Shown in pieces: positions 53,186 to 62,455 of a stretch of DNA of 64,000 bases. The stretch is from Cerasicoccus arenae (GTDB taxonomy: Bacteria; Verrucomicrobiota; Verrucomicrobiia; Opitutales; Cerasicoccaceae). Position 1 is the stretch's first letter. Every line of letters starts with the position of its first letter. Below the pieces are notes generated by a model, which saw only the letters and a program-made list of their open reading frames with translations, was not told the DNA's origin and made no database searches. Where the stretch lies: assembly GCF_014651635.1 (NCBI RefSeq), contig NZ_BMXG01000011.1, positions 62,001-126,000 of the forward strand. The letters run 5' to 3'. Position numbers and translations under genes: made by a program.

Positions 53186-54514
53186 ATGCAGATCGATATT
53201 TCTCAACAAGGGTGCATCGGAGATGGCATGACTCTTAACACTCGTGCGTTGCAGTCGGCTGCAGACCAGTTAAGAGAATGTGGTGGAACGCTATATGTGC
53301 CCGCAGGAAAATTTCTTACTGGCGTTATCCGGCTATACAGTAATATCACGTTGCATCTCGCCGCTGGGGCCAGCCTTGTCTCCAGTGCGCAACTTGCCGA
53401 CCATGTGGTGGGTGAATGCATTGCCGGGCTACTCTATGCCTTTGATGCCGAAAATATCACCATTCGAGGAGAGGGCTTGATTGATGGTAACGCAATCGCT
53501 TTCTTTCAGGAGAATGTGGCCCATGCCAATTGTGGCGCGGACATCGACACTGCTTCTACGTGGCAGGGGCAGCACGGACTTCACTACGGTAGCGATAGCA
53601 CGGAACATGGTCCACTGCGTAGCTTGGGCCGACCAGGAAACCTCATCGTATTTGCGCGCTGCAAAAACGTGATTATGGAGGAAATTTCGATTACTGGCGC
53701 GACCTATTGGACGATTCATGCGGCCGATTGCCAGACAATACGATTTGATCGCCTGAAAATAGACAACGATCCGCGTCACCCCAACAATGATGGCATCCAT
53801 TTGACCACCTGTCGCGATGCGTACATCACTCATTGTAAAATCCATACTGGAGACGATGCCATCGCTCTCACAGGTTTTAATCACCCAGCTGGAGAGCGTG
53901 AAATTGCGCTGGGCTTGAGTGGACTCAATGGCGAGTGCCGTGACATACTCATTGCCAACTGTGAATTATCGAGTCGTTCCAGCGCGATTCGCATAGGCTT
54001 TGGCGTGAACCCTACGCGTCATGTTCATATCAGGGATTGCAGCATAAAGGACTCTCAGCGTGGGCTTCTCGTACATGCCCCGCAAGCCGATGTCTCCAAT
54101 ATCACTATGGAGCGTTGTGATATCGAAACCCAGCTCTTTCATGGGGCCTGGTGGGGGTGTGGTGAGCCGGTTAGTCTCGTCTCAGTTCGGTTTCCAAACA
54201 CCCCAAAATCTTATGGCATTAAAGACGTAAGTCTGTCCAAGCTCCGTATTCGCTCGCCGGTCGGCATAGTTGCCTATTCAGAATGCCCAAATGATATCGA
54301 AAAGATTGATTTAAATCAAGTTGAGCTGACGCTGGTGGACGACCCCCTAGACCTAATCAAAGGAGGCAACGCCGATTTGAGACCCGCCGCCGACAGGCAT
54401 ATCGCCGTCGTTTCCATTGGGTGGGAGCCGACGCATTTCATCAATATTGAGGCGACCCTTTTGGATTGCACATTTGGCAACGAAAAATCTCTCATTTCGC
54501 CCCATCACCAGTGA
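53186..54514 (+). CDS. GH28-like (polygalacturonase family) beta-helix protein
   Basis: A 442-residue protein without an obvious signal, so probably cytoplasmic. It opens with a Pectate_lyase_3-like stretch, GCIGDGMTLNTRALQSAADQ, and folds as a right-handed beta-helix. The GH28 active-site region has PNNDGIH near residue 201, GDDAIAL near 222 and IRIGF near 268; the family's usual G-H-G is not seen (SSRSSA instead). The aspartates expected for hydrolysis are present. It may cut a uronate-rich oligosaccharide, but the missing histidine leaves the exact activity open. It ends near a convergent gene. Confidence 0.8.
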   Translation: MQIDISQQGCIGDGMTLNTRALQSAADQLRECGGTLYVPAGKFLTGVIRLYSNITLHLAAGASLVSSAQLADHVVGECIAGLLYAFDAENITIRGEGLIDGNAIAFFQENVAHANCGADIDTASTWQGQHGLHYGSDSTEHGPLRSLGRPGNLIVFARCKNVIMEEISITGATYWTIHAADCQTIRFDRLKIDNDPRHPNNDGIHLTTCRDAYITHCKIHTGDDAIALTGFNHPAGEREIALGLSGLNGECRDILIANCELSSRSSAIRIGFGVNPTRHVHIRDCSIKDSQRGLLVHAPQADVSNITMERCDIETQLFHGAWWGCGEPVSLVSVRFPNTPKSYGIKDVSLSKLRIRSPVGIVAYSECPNDIEKIDLNQVELTLVDDPLDLIKGGNADLRPAADRHIAVVSIGWEPTHFINIEATLLDCTFGNEKSLISPHHQ

Positions 54515-54678
54515 CTCTAGGCCGTTGAACGCGCATATCTCAGGGCCAAGAACTCAGGTTATGGCAATGAGATATGATAAAACGGGTATCTCGATTCCGC
54601 TTACTCGGTCAGACTTTCTAGGTGCCCTCTAAAAGCGTCTACACTACTGGGTGAGGATTGAATTTTTTGTTTCAAGGC

Positions 54679-56379
54679 TCATGAGAATTGACTGGCTACG
54701 TTAGTGCAGTTGACAAGTTTTTGGTAATCGAAGGTTTGCTGTTTAGGTGGGTAGTTTTGAGACGATTCGATTTGGTTGTGCTGAACGACCATGTTTTGCA
54801 CGCACCGTGCAAAGATTAGATCCTTATGGAAGGTAAAGAAGCAGTTGTTCTCGATCCGAATGTTTTCATGGTATGCTTGATTTGAATGATTCTCTGGCCT
54901 GATCTCTGGATCAATAGCGATAATTCCAGTGCCCCAAATGCCATAGCCGCAATCCTGGAATTGATTGTTCTGGATGCATACATCTTTGACCGATCCAGAT
55001 TCATACCAGCTATTGGCATCTCCTGCGATTTTAATGGCTGAACCAGCAGAGTGGAAATAATTGTTGGTGATCCTTATTTTGCCCGGTGTGGTGGCGAGAA
55101 TGCCGCGGGCGCGGTTGGAACTGAATTGACAGTACTCGATATTAACATCAGGTGTATTATGAAGTGACTCAAGGCAGTCGCCTGGTTGGGTGCCCTCCGG
55201 TAATGGCTTGTTGAGTTCTACAAGCCAGTGATAGCGATTTATCATCGTAACACTTTTGATGTCTAGAAATCCTTTGGGCAAAAGTGAATGGTTGCAGATG
55301 ACTTGTGCTTCTTCGTTGGCATCAACGACCTGAATGCCAGCCTGCTCGTGATGTGCGTTCTCTATTAGTATTTCGGTCGGGCTAATGATTCGCTTAATGG
55401 GGCTGTATATGCCGTGTACATTAACACCGTCATCCATCATGTTTCGAAACTGGCATTTGCGGATGCTTATTTTGCCACGGCAATTCACGAAATGCGTGGC
55501 ATCGGCAAAGGTTGAAACGATTCGGTTGTGTCTCGGTGGTGGCTCGACGACGCAGTCTACCAAGTGAATGTCTGTTGAGCGTTGAGCGATGATGCCCATG
55601 GCTCCAGCGTGGTGGATGACGATCGATTCCAGAGTTGTTTTTTCACAGTTGTTTAAACAAATTCCAAATAGGTCCCGGTGATCATGGGTGATCGCAAGAA
55701 TGTTGCCCACATGAGGCTTTGGAGTGGGATATTCGATATTCAACTTGAGCAGCCCATCAGGCGTTTCACTGAAAGAGTGGGCGGGTACCCGGTAGCAGTC
55801 TCTCGCCATGAACGCTGGTTCGCGGCGTTTGGCATCAAATTCGAGGGTGTGGACATAGGCATCACGCCGGTGGTAGGGCCCGCCGTAGCTGCCTTGCAGA
55901 TAGTTGGGCCCATCGAACCAGATCCGACCATTCTGAAAGAAGTAGGAGTCTTCTGGGGGCAGCCGAATAGAGATGGATTGGTCGGTGCATTCAATGATTT
56001 CCCCCTGGCTAAACGTTGTGCGCTCGTAATCGATGGTAATGTTTCTTATGGTTACTTGTTGGCAGGCGTCTAAGTGGAATGGGCAGATGCGACCATGGAA
56101 AATGAATCGAGAGCCACTGCCATCGATGATTGCGTTTCGTATTCCGGTCAGAGGAAAGGCAATGCGCTTTAAACCTTCGCTGTTGTTGGAAACAAAGCAG
56201 AATTTTTCCTCCGCTTCGTCAGCGTAGAAATGGTATTCGTCACGAGGAAATATAAGACGATTAGTCTCTCCAAGTCGCAAGGCGTTTAATGCAAGTCGCA
56301 GAGCGGGCGTGCAGTCAGCCAGTGTTGGTTTCAGATGGTAGTGCAGGAAATTCTCGGGGTTCGTTAGATTCATATGCAT
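54679..56379 (-). CDS. GH110-like alpha-1,3-galactosidase, right-handed beta-helix
   Basis: A 566-residue protein without a signal peptide. The pattern STFADATHFVNCRGKISIRK near residue 290 and the motif MMDDGVNVHG near 315 match the active region of GH110, whose paired aspartates act in hydrolysis. Later SAGSAIKIAGDANSWYESGS (near 437) is also typical. GH110 members remove terminal alpha-1,3-linked galactose, for example from blood-group B type or algal galactans. The start at 56379 has an alternative at 56373. It is divergent from the beta-helix gene at 56558 and shares an operator of the TTGCTA class (56433). Confidence 0.82.
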   Translation of the reverse strand: MHMNLTNPENFLHYHLKPTLADCTPALRLALNALRLGETNRLIFPRDEYHFYADEAEEKFCFVSNNSEGLKRIAFPLTGIRNAIIDGSGSRFIFHGRICPFHLDACQQVTIRNITIDYERTTFSQGEIIECTDQSISIRLPPEDSYFFQNGRIWFDGPNYLQGSYGGPYHRRDAYVHTLEFDAKRREPAFMARDCYRVPAHSFSETPDGLLKLNIEYPTPKPHVGNILAITHDHRDLFGICLNNCEKTTLESIVIHHAGAMGIIAQRSTDIHLVDCVVEPPPRHNRIVSTFADATHFVNCRGKISIRKCQFRNMMDDGVNVHGIYSPIKRIISPTEILIENAHHEQAGIQVVDANEEAQVICNHSLLPKGFLDIKSVTMINRYHWLVELNKPLPEGTQPGDCLESLHNTPDVNIEYCQFSSNRARGILATTPGKIRITNNYFHSAGSAIKIAGDANSWYESGSVKDVCIQNNQFQDCGYGIWGTGIIAIDPEIRPENHSNQAYHENIRIENNCFFTFHKDLIFARCVQNMVVQHNQIESSQNYPPKQQTFDYQKLVNCTNVASQFS

Positions 56380-56432
56380 GGAATTATCACGAAATTTATA
56401 GCTATTCCATCTTTATGCTTGAAGCAACATTA

Positions 56433-56447
56433 TTACTATAATAGCAA
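56433..56447. promoter_or_regulatory. Operator, TTGCTA-N3-TAGCAA class (regulon 4, site 1; one mismatch)
   Basis: TTACTATAATAGCAA lies in the gap between the divergent GH110 gene (start 56379) and the beta-helix gene at 56558. Confidence 0.65.
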
Positions 56448-56492
56448 AATATAAAGATATCACATTGATATTTGATCCTCTTGCCGGTTTTG

Positions 56493-56505
56493 CCCCCCCC
56501 CCCCC
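56493..56505. repeat. C13 homopolymer upstream of a beta-helix gene
   Basis: This run lies 52 bp before the start at 56558, between the operator at 56433 and the gene. Confidence 0.9.
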
Positions 56506-56557
56506 TAAACTCGGCTAGCCGCGTAAGCGGTTTAATTACCTCAACTCTATCCCCATT

Positions 56558-58630
56558 ATGAAGCGCTTTTTTTTCGTCTCGTTAGCTCTGTTTGCCTATG
56601 CTGCGTTGTTGGCTGGCACCGTTCATGTTTCAACCTTTCATGCCTATCCCGATGATGGGATCGACGACACAGCGGGCATCAACCAAGCCATCGCCTACGG
56701 CGACAATAACATCGTTTTATTTGATGCGGGCGTCTATGATTTGATCACGCCAGTCGATGAGGATCGTTTTATACAAATCAGCAATCAAAGCGGTATTGTT
56801 CTCCAAGGAGCGACTACTGTGCAGGGGAAGCCGAACACAACACTCAAGCGGCATCTTAGCGTTGAATCAATGGCGAGCCCGCCACGTGCATTATATGTTT
56901 TCCAGGGAACTGGAATTACGGTGAAGAACTTCACCATCGATAATACTCCACACTTGTGCACGTCTGGAGAAGTGACACAAAAATTTTCACATGGCGACGG
57001 AACGCAGGGTGTGCAGGTCACGGTCTTTCCCGGGTTACCAGTCGAACCCGATATGCCCTGTTATGCTGCGAATGCTTGGGATTCGGTTACTCTCGATTTG
57101 AAGGAGGTTGAGAGCCTTACATATACCAATTCGCCAGGTAGTTGGAGTATTGTCGATTCGGCGAATCGGATTGTGGAACTAAGCTGCGCGGATGGTCTTG
57201 ATTTTTATGAAAACATCGATTCCGGCGATTATATATCTTGGCACTATGGCTGGAATGGTCTGTCACAGATGGAGATTGCAAAGACGACGGGTGTCATTCT
57301 GGAGAACCTGGAAATCCGCAATGCAGTGAATATCGCAATTTTAATTGGATCGTCAGCGGATGTTTCTTTGACCAATATTGCGATGGCTGCGAATGGAAAT
57401 CAATTATCTGTTGGGCCACGGGATGGCATCCACCTTTCACGGTGTTTGGGAACAATCGTTGCATCGGGATTGGATATTAATCGAGTTCGTTGGGATGGGC
57501 TTGTTGTAAGGACGCCCTATGCTGAGGTGCATTCGCTAACCAGTCCAAATCGGTTTAATATGGCAGTTGAAATAAAAACGTTTTCTCAAGTGATTCCTAC
57601 AGGTAGCACGCTGACATTTATTGATTCGAGTGGAGAATTAGTGGAGCGGACCGTTAGCACAGCAACCCCATACCAGATGCTGGACGATAAAAGCTACTAT
57701 GATGTTACCCTTACGTCAGATCTCCCAATATTTGCTCAACAGATAGGAACTCATATTAAGATAGGAGCTTTGGCTCCCACATCAGTTAGCATAAGTAATA
57801 GTAATTTCGAAAATATTGCAGGAGCATCAATGATTCTGCTAGCAGATGACATTACGGTAGAAAATACTACACATCGAAAAATAATGTTCGAGGCAATTCA
57901 CATGGGAGGTCATACCGAAGAAGGGGTTGCTGGTGCGAATATTCAGATTCGTGAATCGACTTTTGAAAATTGCAGCTGGATTAATAAATGGGGTCAGCCG
58001 GCGGGGACGATTATTCTCTATAATGGGCATGCTGAAGTAAGTGAGGCTAAACTTCGAAATGCGGTGATTTCAGATAATTGGTTTAAGGATCAGTTATATG
58101 AGACTACAATTCCAGCAATCAATGTTGCAGATGTTGCTGGCATTACCATTTCAGGAAACACTTTTGAGAATGTCTACAAGGGCATGCGCTTCGATACCGA
58201 GTCCACTTCTGGGTACAATATCACGAGTAACACGGTCATCATTGATAACAGCAATAATGACATGACTTATTCAGAGCTTTCGGGCACATTTGGTTATAGC
58301 GGGCTTACGGGATATGGTGGATCAAGTACACGCTACGCCTGGTGGTCTGGCGCACTTGCTGAGTGGAAGTTTGTCGCGCCGAAATCTTCTGATTATGATG
58401 TGTATGTATATGTAGTTGAGCACACTAGCTCGGACCCCAGTGCGCTAATCAGCATTGAGAGCGATGATCCCACTTCCCAGCATGTGATTGATTACACAAC
58501 GGGTGTAAGTGGTTGGCAGTATATGGGCAAGTATCCCTACACTGGGCAATTGTTGTATGGCATTACGAATCAGGGGCAGGGGGGGGGGTATTTGCGTGCG
58601 GACGCGGTAATGCTTATTCAAGACAATTAG
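56558..58630 (+). CDS. Exported beta-helix protein with a golvesin-like C-terminal domain
   Basis: A 690-residue secreted protein with a signal peptide (about 1-20, ending LAG). It begins with the VSTFHAYPDDGIDDTAGINQ opening of the Pectate_lyase_3 type. The beta-helix runs to about residue 560 with repeated I/N/V ladders (IAILIGSSADVSLTNI, ISISNSNFENIAG). The final 120 residues (about 570-690) resemble the C-terminal domain of golvesin and xanthan-lyase-type enzymes (YAWWSGALAEWKF, then YLRADAVMLI). A G10 run at 58579-58588 encodes its GQGGGY end. Probable lyase or glycosidase of regulon 4. Confidence 0.8.
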   Translation: MKRFFFVSLALFAYAALLAGTVHVSTFHAYPDDGIDDTAGINQAIAYGDNNIVLFDAGVYDLITPVDEDRFIQISNQSGIVLQGATTVQGKPNTTLKRHLSVESMASPPRALYVFQGTGITVKNFTIDNTPHLCTSGEVTQKFSHGDGTQGVQVTVFPGLPVEPDMPCYAANAWDSVTLDLKEVESLTYTNSPGSWSIVDSANRIVELSCADGLDFYENIDSGDYISWHYGWNGLSQMEIAKTTGVILENLEIRNAVNIAILIGSSADVSLTNIAMAANGNQLSVGPRDGIHLSRCLGTIVASGLDINRVRWDGLVVRTPYAEVHSLTSPNRFNMAVEIKTFSQVIPTGSTLTFIDSSGELVERTVSTATPYQMLDDKSYYDVTLTSDLPIFAQQIGTHIKIGALAPTSVSISNSNFENIAGASMILLADDITVENTTHRKIMFEAIHMGGHTEEGVAGANIQIRESTFENCSWINKWGQPAGTIILYNGHAEVSEAKLRNAVISDNWFKDQLYETTIPAINVADVAGITISGNTFENVYKGMRFDTESTSGYNITSNTVIIDNSNNDMTYSELSGTFGYSGLTGYGGSSTRYAWWSGALAEWKFVAPKSSDYDVYVYVVEHTSSDPSALISIESDDPTSQHVIDYTTGVSGWQYMGKYPYTGQLLYGITNQGQGGGYLRADAVMLIQDN
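58579..58588. repeat. G10 homopolymer inside coding sequence
   Basis: This run is 42 bp before the stop of the beta-helix gene, encoding glycines near residue 675. Slippage would only alter the last few residues. Confidence 0.9.
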
Positions 58631-58671
58631 GGCTTGCATCAATGGAATTAAATTTCAATAATAGCAAAATA

Positions 58672-59328
58672 ATGAAAGTGATCACTATCCCTCGTCGTGG
58701 TTTCACTCTAGTCGAATTGCTCGCTGTTATCGCTATTGTGGGTATTTTGGCGGCCATTTTGATACCGATCGTTGGAGCGGTTCGAAAGAGTGCCAATAAC
58801 ACTCAGTGCCTGAGTAATTTGCGTCAACATGGCTCAGCAGTGAGGCTATATGCGAATGATCATAACAATAAGCTTCCTACTCTAAACTTTAATTACGTGT
58901 CAGATTTATGGCCTTACTTGGTAAATTCAAAGACCGAGGCACCGACATTCAGTGGTCCGAGTTTCCCAGATGGATTACGGGGCACATGCTTTGAGTGTCC
59001 GCTGATGGACAATGACGTAGATGCAGCCAGTGAGCGTAGCTACGGAGTTAATTCATTTATTCGACTATATTACCTGAAGGGAGGAGAGGACAATCAGAAC
59101 TATTCTGACTCTTCGCTCTTACTAATTCAGCAGCCGGAAAACACCGTGATATTCGCCGATACTCATAGTCGAAGCAATCTCTCAAATGACCGATGGGAGC
59201 AGATATCCCAACGCCACGATGGACACGTAAATGTTGTATTCGTCGATGGTCATGTCGATTCGGTTGCAGGTGACGATGAGCGGGCCACGACCTACAATAC
59301 TGTTTTTTGGCGAGGCAAAGATCTCTAA
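58672..59328 (+). CDS. Pseudopilin with H-X9-DG C-terminus (regulon 4)
   Basis: A protein of about 218 residues from the ATG at 58672 (an ATG at 58642 would lengthen the leader by ten residues). The leader and cleavage site read MKVITIPRRG^FTLVELL, with Glu at +5, and are followed by the helix AVIAIVGILAAILIPIVGAV. The C-terminus carries RHDGHVNVVFVDGHVDSV, an H-X9-DG motif typical of the pseudopilins in Verrucomicrobia and Planctomycetes. It lies 41 bp downstream of the beta-helix gene and 87 bp upstream of the PEP-CTERM gene, so the three probably form one transcript. A half-operator (TAGCAA) lies just before the start codon. Confidence 0.88.
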   Translation: MKVITIPRRGFTLVELLAVIAIVGILAAILIPIVGAVRKSANNTQCLSNLRQHGSAVRLYANDHNNKLPTLNFNYVSDLWPYLVNSKTEAPTFSGPSFPDGLRGTCFECPLMDNDVDAASERSYGVNSFIRLYYLKGGEDNQNYSDSSLLLIQQPENTVIFADTHSRSNLSNDRWEQISQRHDGHVNVVFVDGHVDSVAGDDERATTYNTVFWRGKDL

Positions 59329-59415
59329 GTGATAGCTAGGACGGAAGGCTATTTTTCCCGGAACTTCAATTTAATCATTCACCGTTTATTACCTCAAAAA
59401 TCAAAACTAATCCCA

Positions 59416-60267
59416 ATGAAAAAACACATATTCATCCAAGGCAGTGCAATTGCCTTTCTTTTTTCTGCTGCAATTTCACAGGCCGCCGTTTTGGCAGATT
59501 ATAACTTTGAAAATGCAACAGCTGGTGCCTCGCTTGGTGGTCCGGTTGGCACGGCACGCACAACGGACGGCGTTGGCGCGGGTTTTCCTTTCAGCAATAA
59601 CACTGTAGTTAGTGATTATACCGTTTCGACGCTTACGCATACTGGACCAGGTGACATGAACGCTATTGGCGCAAATGTTCGTAGCGATACGCTCGCCCTG
59701 TCGACTTCCGGTGGCTTCAGCGGGAATTTCATGGAAATTTCACCACACCGTTTAACGAATACTGCTGCAGGTGACAAGGACCCGGCGACCTATGGAGGTG
59801 ACTACTTCACCTTTATCATTCAAGCTGAGGCTGGGTATGCGCTGAGTTTAAACTCCTTTTCGTATGACAAGGGTGCGGCTGATGGTGCTGGCGGAAGTGG
59901 CACTATTTCATTCCAAAGCCAGGCATGGTACTCATTGGACAGCGGCATCACTTGGACGAAGTTGCAGGAAGATCAAAATTTGGCTCATATCACCAACGAC
60001 TCCTTCAGCTCAACGAATTCCTTCATCGACCTTACAGGGATTTCCGAGCTGCAAAACATCGGTGACGTCACCATCGCTTTGGCACTGGGTGATAACAGCG
60101 GACGCAGTGCCTACTCTGCCTCTTCAACCAACCCGGCGGCATTCTATTTGGACAACATTCAATTGGCAGGAGATGTTGCAGTTATACCTGAACCTGCGAC
60201 CTATGCTTTTGCATTTGGTGTGCTGAGTTTGGCCACTTTCGCATGGCGTCGTAGGCTCAAGTCGTAG
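59416..60267 (+). CDS. PEP-CTERM sorting-domain protein (regulon 4)
   Basis: A protein of about 283 residues from the ATG at 59416; a longer frame from 59329 opens with a GTG but lacks a signal. The signal peptide (residues 1-23) ends SQA. The mature start ADYNFENATAGAS and the SLNSFSYDKGAADGAGG stretch fit a beta-sandwich. The sorting tail is VIPEPATYAFAFGV, a helix and the basic RRRLKS end. It is followed by a strong terminator. It is probably anchored on the surface by exosortase; binding of polysaccharide is an inference. Confidence 0.87.
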   Translation: MKKHIFIQGSAIAFLFSAAISQAAVLADYNFENATAGASLGGPVGTARTTDGVGAGFPFSNNTVVSDYTVSTLTHTGPGDMNAIGANVRSDTLALSTSGGFSGNFMEISPHRLTNTAAGDKDPATYGGDYFTFIIQAEAGYALSLNSFSYDKGAADGAGGSGTISFQSQAWYSLDSGITWTKLQEDQNLAHITNDSFSSTNSFIDLTGISELQNIGDVTIALALGDNSGRSAYSASSTNPAAFYLDNIQLAGDVAVIPEPATYAFAFGVLSLATFAWRRRLKS

Positions 60268-60291
60268 TCTCAGGGCATTGCTTTCATATAG

Positions 60292-60321
60292 AGCGTTCGG
60301 TATTTTCCGAACGCTTTTTTT
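60292..60321 (+). terminator. Rho-independent terminator after the PEP-CTERM gene
   Basis: AGCGTTCGG and CCGAACGCT form a perfect 9-bp stem with a 6-nt loop and a T7 tail, starting 25 bp after the stop codon. Confidence 0.9.
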
Positions 60322-60353
60322 ATGTAGGAATCTATAAAATTTGATTTTATAAA

Positions 60354-60368
60354 TTGCTAATTTAGCAA
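60354..60368. promoter_or_regulatory. Operator, TTGCTA-N3-TAGCAA class (regulon 4, site 2; exact)
   Basis: The perfect palindrome TTGCTAATTTAGCAA lies 50 bp upstream of the SSS transporter start at 60419. Confidence 0.75.
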
Positions 60369-60418
60369 TATATAGCCATATTGACTGTCTATTCGATCAA
60401 AGCCCCTATAGAAATTAT

Positions 60419-62413
60419 ATGAAACTATCCCTTTTGGACTGGTGCATCGTTGGTGGATTTCTCGCCTTTCTGATTGGCATGGCCTACATGGCGCAGCGGT
60501 ACACGCGAAGCGTATCTGACTTTCTGGCCGCCAACCGATCAGCGGGCCGTTATCTGCTCACGTTGGCCGATGGTATGGCAGGATTAGGAGCAATTGCGGT
60601 CATTGCGAATTTCGAAAAATTCTATCAGGCTGGTTTTGCTGCTAGCTGGTGGGGGCTCATGATGGCTCCGTTGGGTATGGTTGCAGCGCTTTCTGGCTGG
60701 GTCGCGTATCGTTATCGTGAGACTCGGGCCATGACAATGGCTCAATTTTTTGAGATGCGATACAGTCGACGATTTAGAATCTATGCTGGCATATTGGCTT
60801 GGGTTAGTGGGGTGTTGAACTATGGCGTGTTCCCAGGCATTACGGCGCTATTTCTTATTCATTTCTGCGGCCTTCCCGAGTCTTTCGTATTGCTGGGCGT
60901 TACATTCAGCACTTTGCCGTTTATCATGGCAGTCATGCTGAGCATTGCTGCCTGCTTTACACTATTTGGCGGTATGATCGCCGTGATGATTACTGACTTC
61001 TTTCAGGGGCAATTCGTGAACATTGTGTTTCTGCTCATCATGGGGTTGCTCCTGTGGAACATTAGTTGGAGTGACATCATCTCGACTTTGGAGACCGCGC
61101 CAAAGGGAAAGAGTCTGCTAAACCCATTTGACCAAGGTGAAATTAAAGATTTCAACTTCTGGTTCTTCGCAATCTTTGGATTCAAAATATTCTACAATCG
61201 TCTCGGTTGGCAGGGATCCCAGGGCTATTTTTGTGCTGCGAAGTCCCCCCATGAGCAGAAGATGGCTGGCGTATTGGCCGAATGGCGTAGTGGCGTGACT
61301 TATCTGATGTTCCTGATTATGCCCATCTGCGCTTACGTAGTGTTGCATCATGATGGTTACTCGGCAATTGCCGATGAGGCTCAGGCGGCAATTCATCAGA
61401 TTGACGATCTTCAGACACAAAAGCAGATGCTTACGCCCATGGTGATGAGCCAACTTTTTCCCGTTGGCTTAATTGGATTATTCGCTGCTGCCATGATTGC
61501 CGCGGCGATTTCTACTGACGATACGCAATTGCATTCTTGGGGCAGTATTTTCATACAAGATGTCGTCTTGCCTTTTCGTAATAAGCCGTTCACACCAAAG
61601 CAACAATTGCTGTTGTTGCGATTATCAGTGGTAGGCGTTGCGTTATTCGCATTTTTCTGGAGTTGGTTTTTCCCACTAAGGGATTATCTTTTTATGTACA
61701 TGCTGCTTACTGGAACCATCTATTTAGGAGGTTCTGGGGCAGTTATCATCGGCGGCTTGTATTGGCGGCGAGCGACAACTCAAGGCGCTTGGATATCGAT
61801 GACAGTGGGGTTGATTATTGGCGCGGCCGGGATAACTCTGCAAGCAGTTTGGACTTCTGTGCCAGCATTTGTTGAGCTTACGCCTGAGTTTCCGCTTAAT
61901 GGAGCATGGCTTGCAATGATTGCCTATGTTTGCTCAATTATTTGTTTCGTGGGAGTTTCATTGTTAACCTGCAAACAGCCCTTTAACTTGGAGAAAATGC
62001 TTCATCGCGGAGAGTATGCTTTATCGGATTCGAGAGTTGCAGGAGACAACTATAAGGGCGGTGGGCTAGTCGGCCGGCTTATCGGATTTACGGAAGAATT
62101 CACACGTGGGGATCGCATTATTTACCGCCTGAAGGTGTCTTGGACCATGTTCTGGTTCATCTGTTTCATTGTTGGGACGGTGATCGGGCTGACGGTAGGG
62201 ATTTCTAATCGAGTCTGGGGACATTGGTGGCTGTTTACTGTAATTCTTGGCGGCGTGGTAGGTGCAATTACAGTTGTTTGGTTTTTGATCGGGGGCACGA
62301 AAGATCTTTTTGAGTTATTCCGCATTCTCAAACAGGCGAAACGTAAATCTGCTGACGATGGTTCGGTGCACGAATTTGATGAGCACCGCAATGACCACGA
62401 CGTTGCGCCATGA
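60419..62413 (+). CDS. SSS-family sodium:solute symporter
   Basis: A 664-residue membrane protein with about 13-14 predicted helices. The early motif SVSDFLAANRSAGRYLLTLA is typical of the sodium:solute symporter family, as is the GGMIAVMITDFFQGQFVNIV stretch around residue 190. A long hydrophilic region near 525-550 precedes two last helices. It presumably imports the sugar freed by the regulon 4 enzymes with Na+. An exact operator lies 50 bp upstream. It is followed by a DNRLRE-type gene 42 bp downstream, likely in the same transcript. Confidence 0.92.
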   Translation: MKLSLLDWCIVGGFLAFLIGMAYMAQRYTRSVSDFLAANRSAGRYLLTLADGMAGLGAIAVIANFEKFYQAGFAASWWGLMMAPLGMVAALSGWVAYRYRETRAMTMAQFFEMRYSRRFRIYAGILAWVSGVLNYGVFPGITALFLIHFCGLPESFVLLGVTFSTLPFIMAVMLSIAACFTLFGGMIAVMITDFFQGQFVNIVFLLIMGLLLWNISWSDIISTLETAPKGKSLLNPFDQGEIKDFNFWFFAIFGFKIFYNRLGWQGSQGYFCAAKSPHEQKMAGVLAEWRSGVTYLMFLIMPICAYVVLHHDGYSAIADEAQAAIHQIDDLQTQKQMLTPMVMSQLFPVGLIGLFAAAMIAAAISTDDTQLHSWGSIFIQDVVLPFRNKPFTPKQQLLLLRLSVVGVALFAFFWSWFFPLRDYLFMYMLLTGTIYLGGSGAVIIGGLYWRRATTQGAWISMTVGLIIGAAGITLQAVWTSVPAFVELTPEFPLNGAWLAMIAYVCSIICFVGVSLLTCKQPFNLEKMLHRGEYALSDSRVAGDNYKGGGLVGRLIGFTEEFTRGDRIIYRLKVSWTMFWFICFIVGTVIGLTVGISNRVWGHWWLFTVILGGVVGAITVVWFLIGGTKDLFELFRILKQAKRKSADDGSVHEFDEHRNDHDVAP

Positions 62414-62455
62414 CTGCCGCTTATCATCTAAATTTTAAAACTGAAAAGGAGTGAA

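Noticed and set aside
58654-58667. Possible fourth TTGCTA-type operator before the pseudopilin at 58672
   Set aside because: The right half (TAGCAA) is intact, but the left half has two mismatches and the site sits on the ribosome-binding region, so I treat it only as a half-site.
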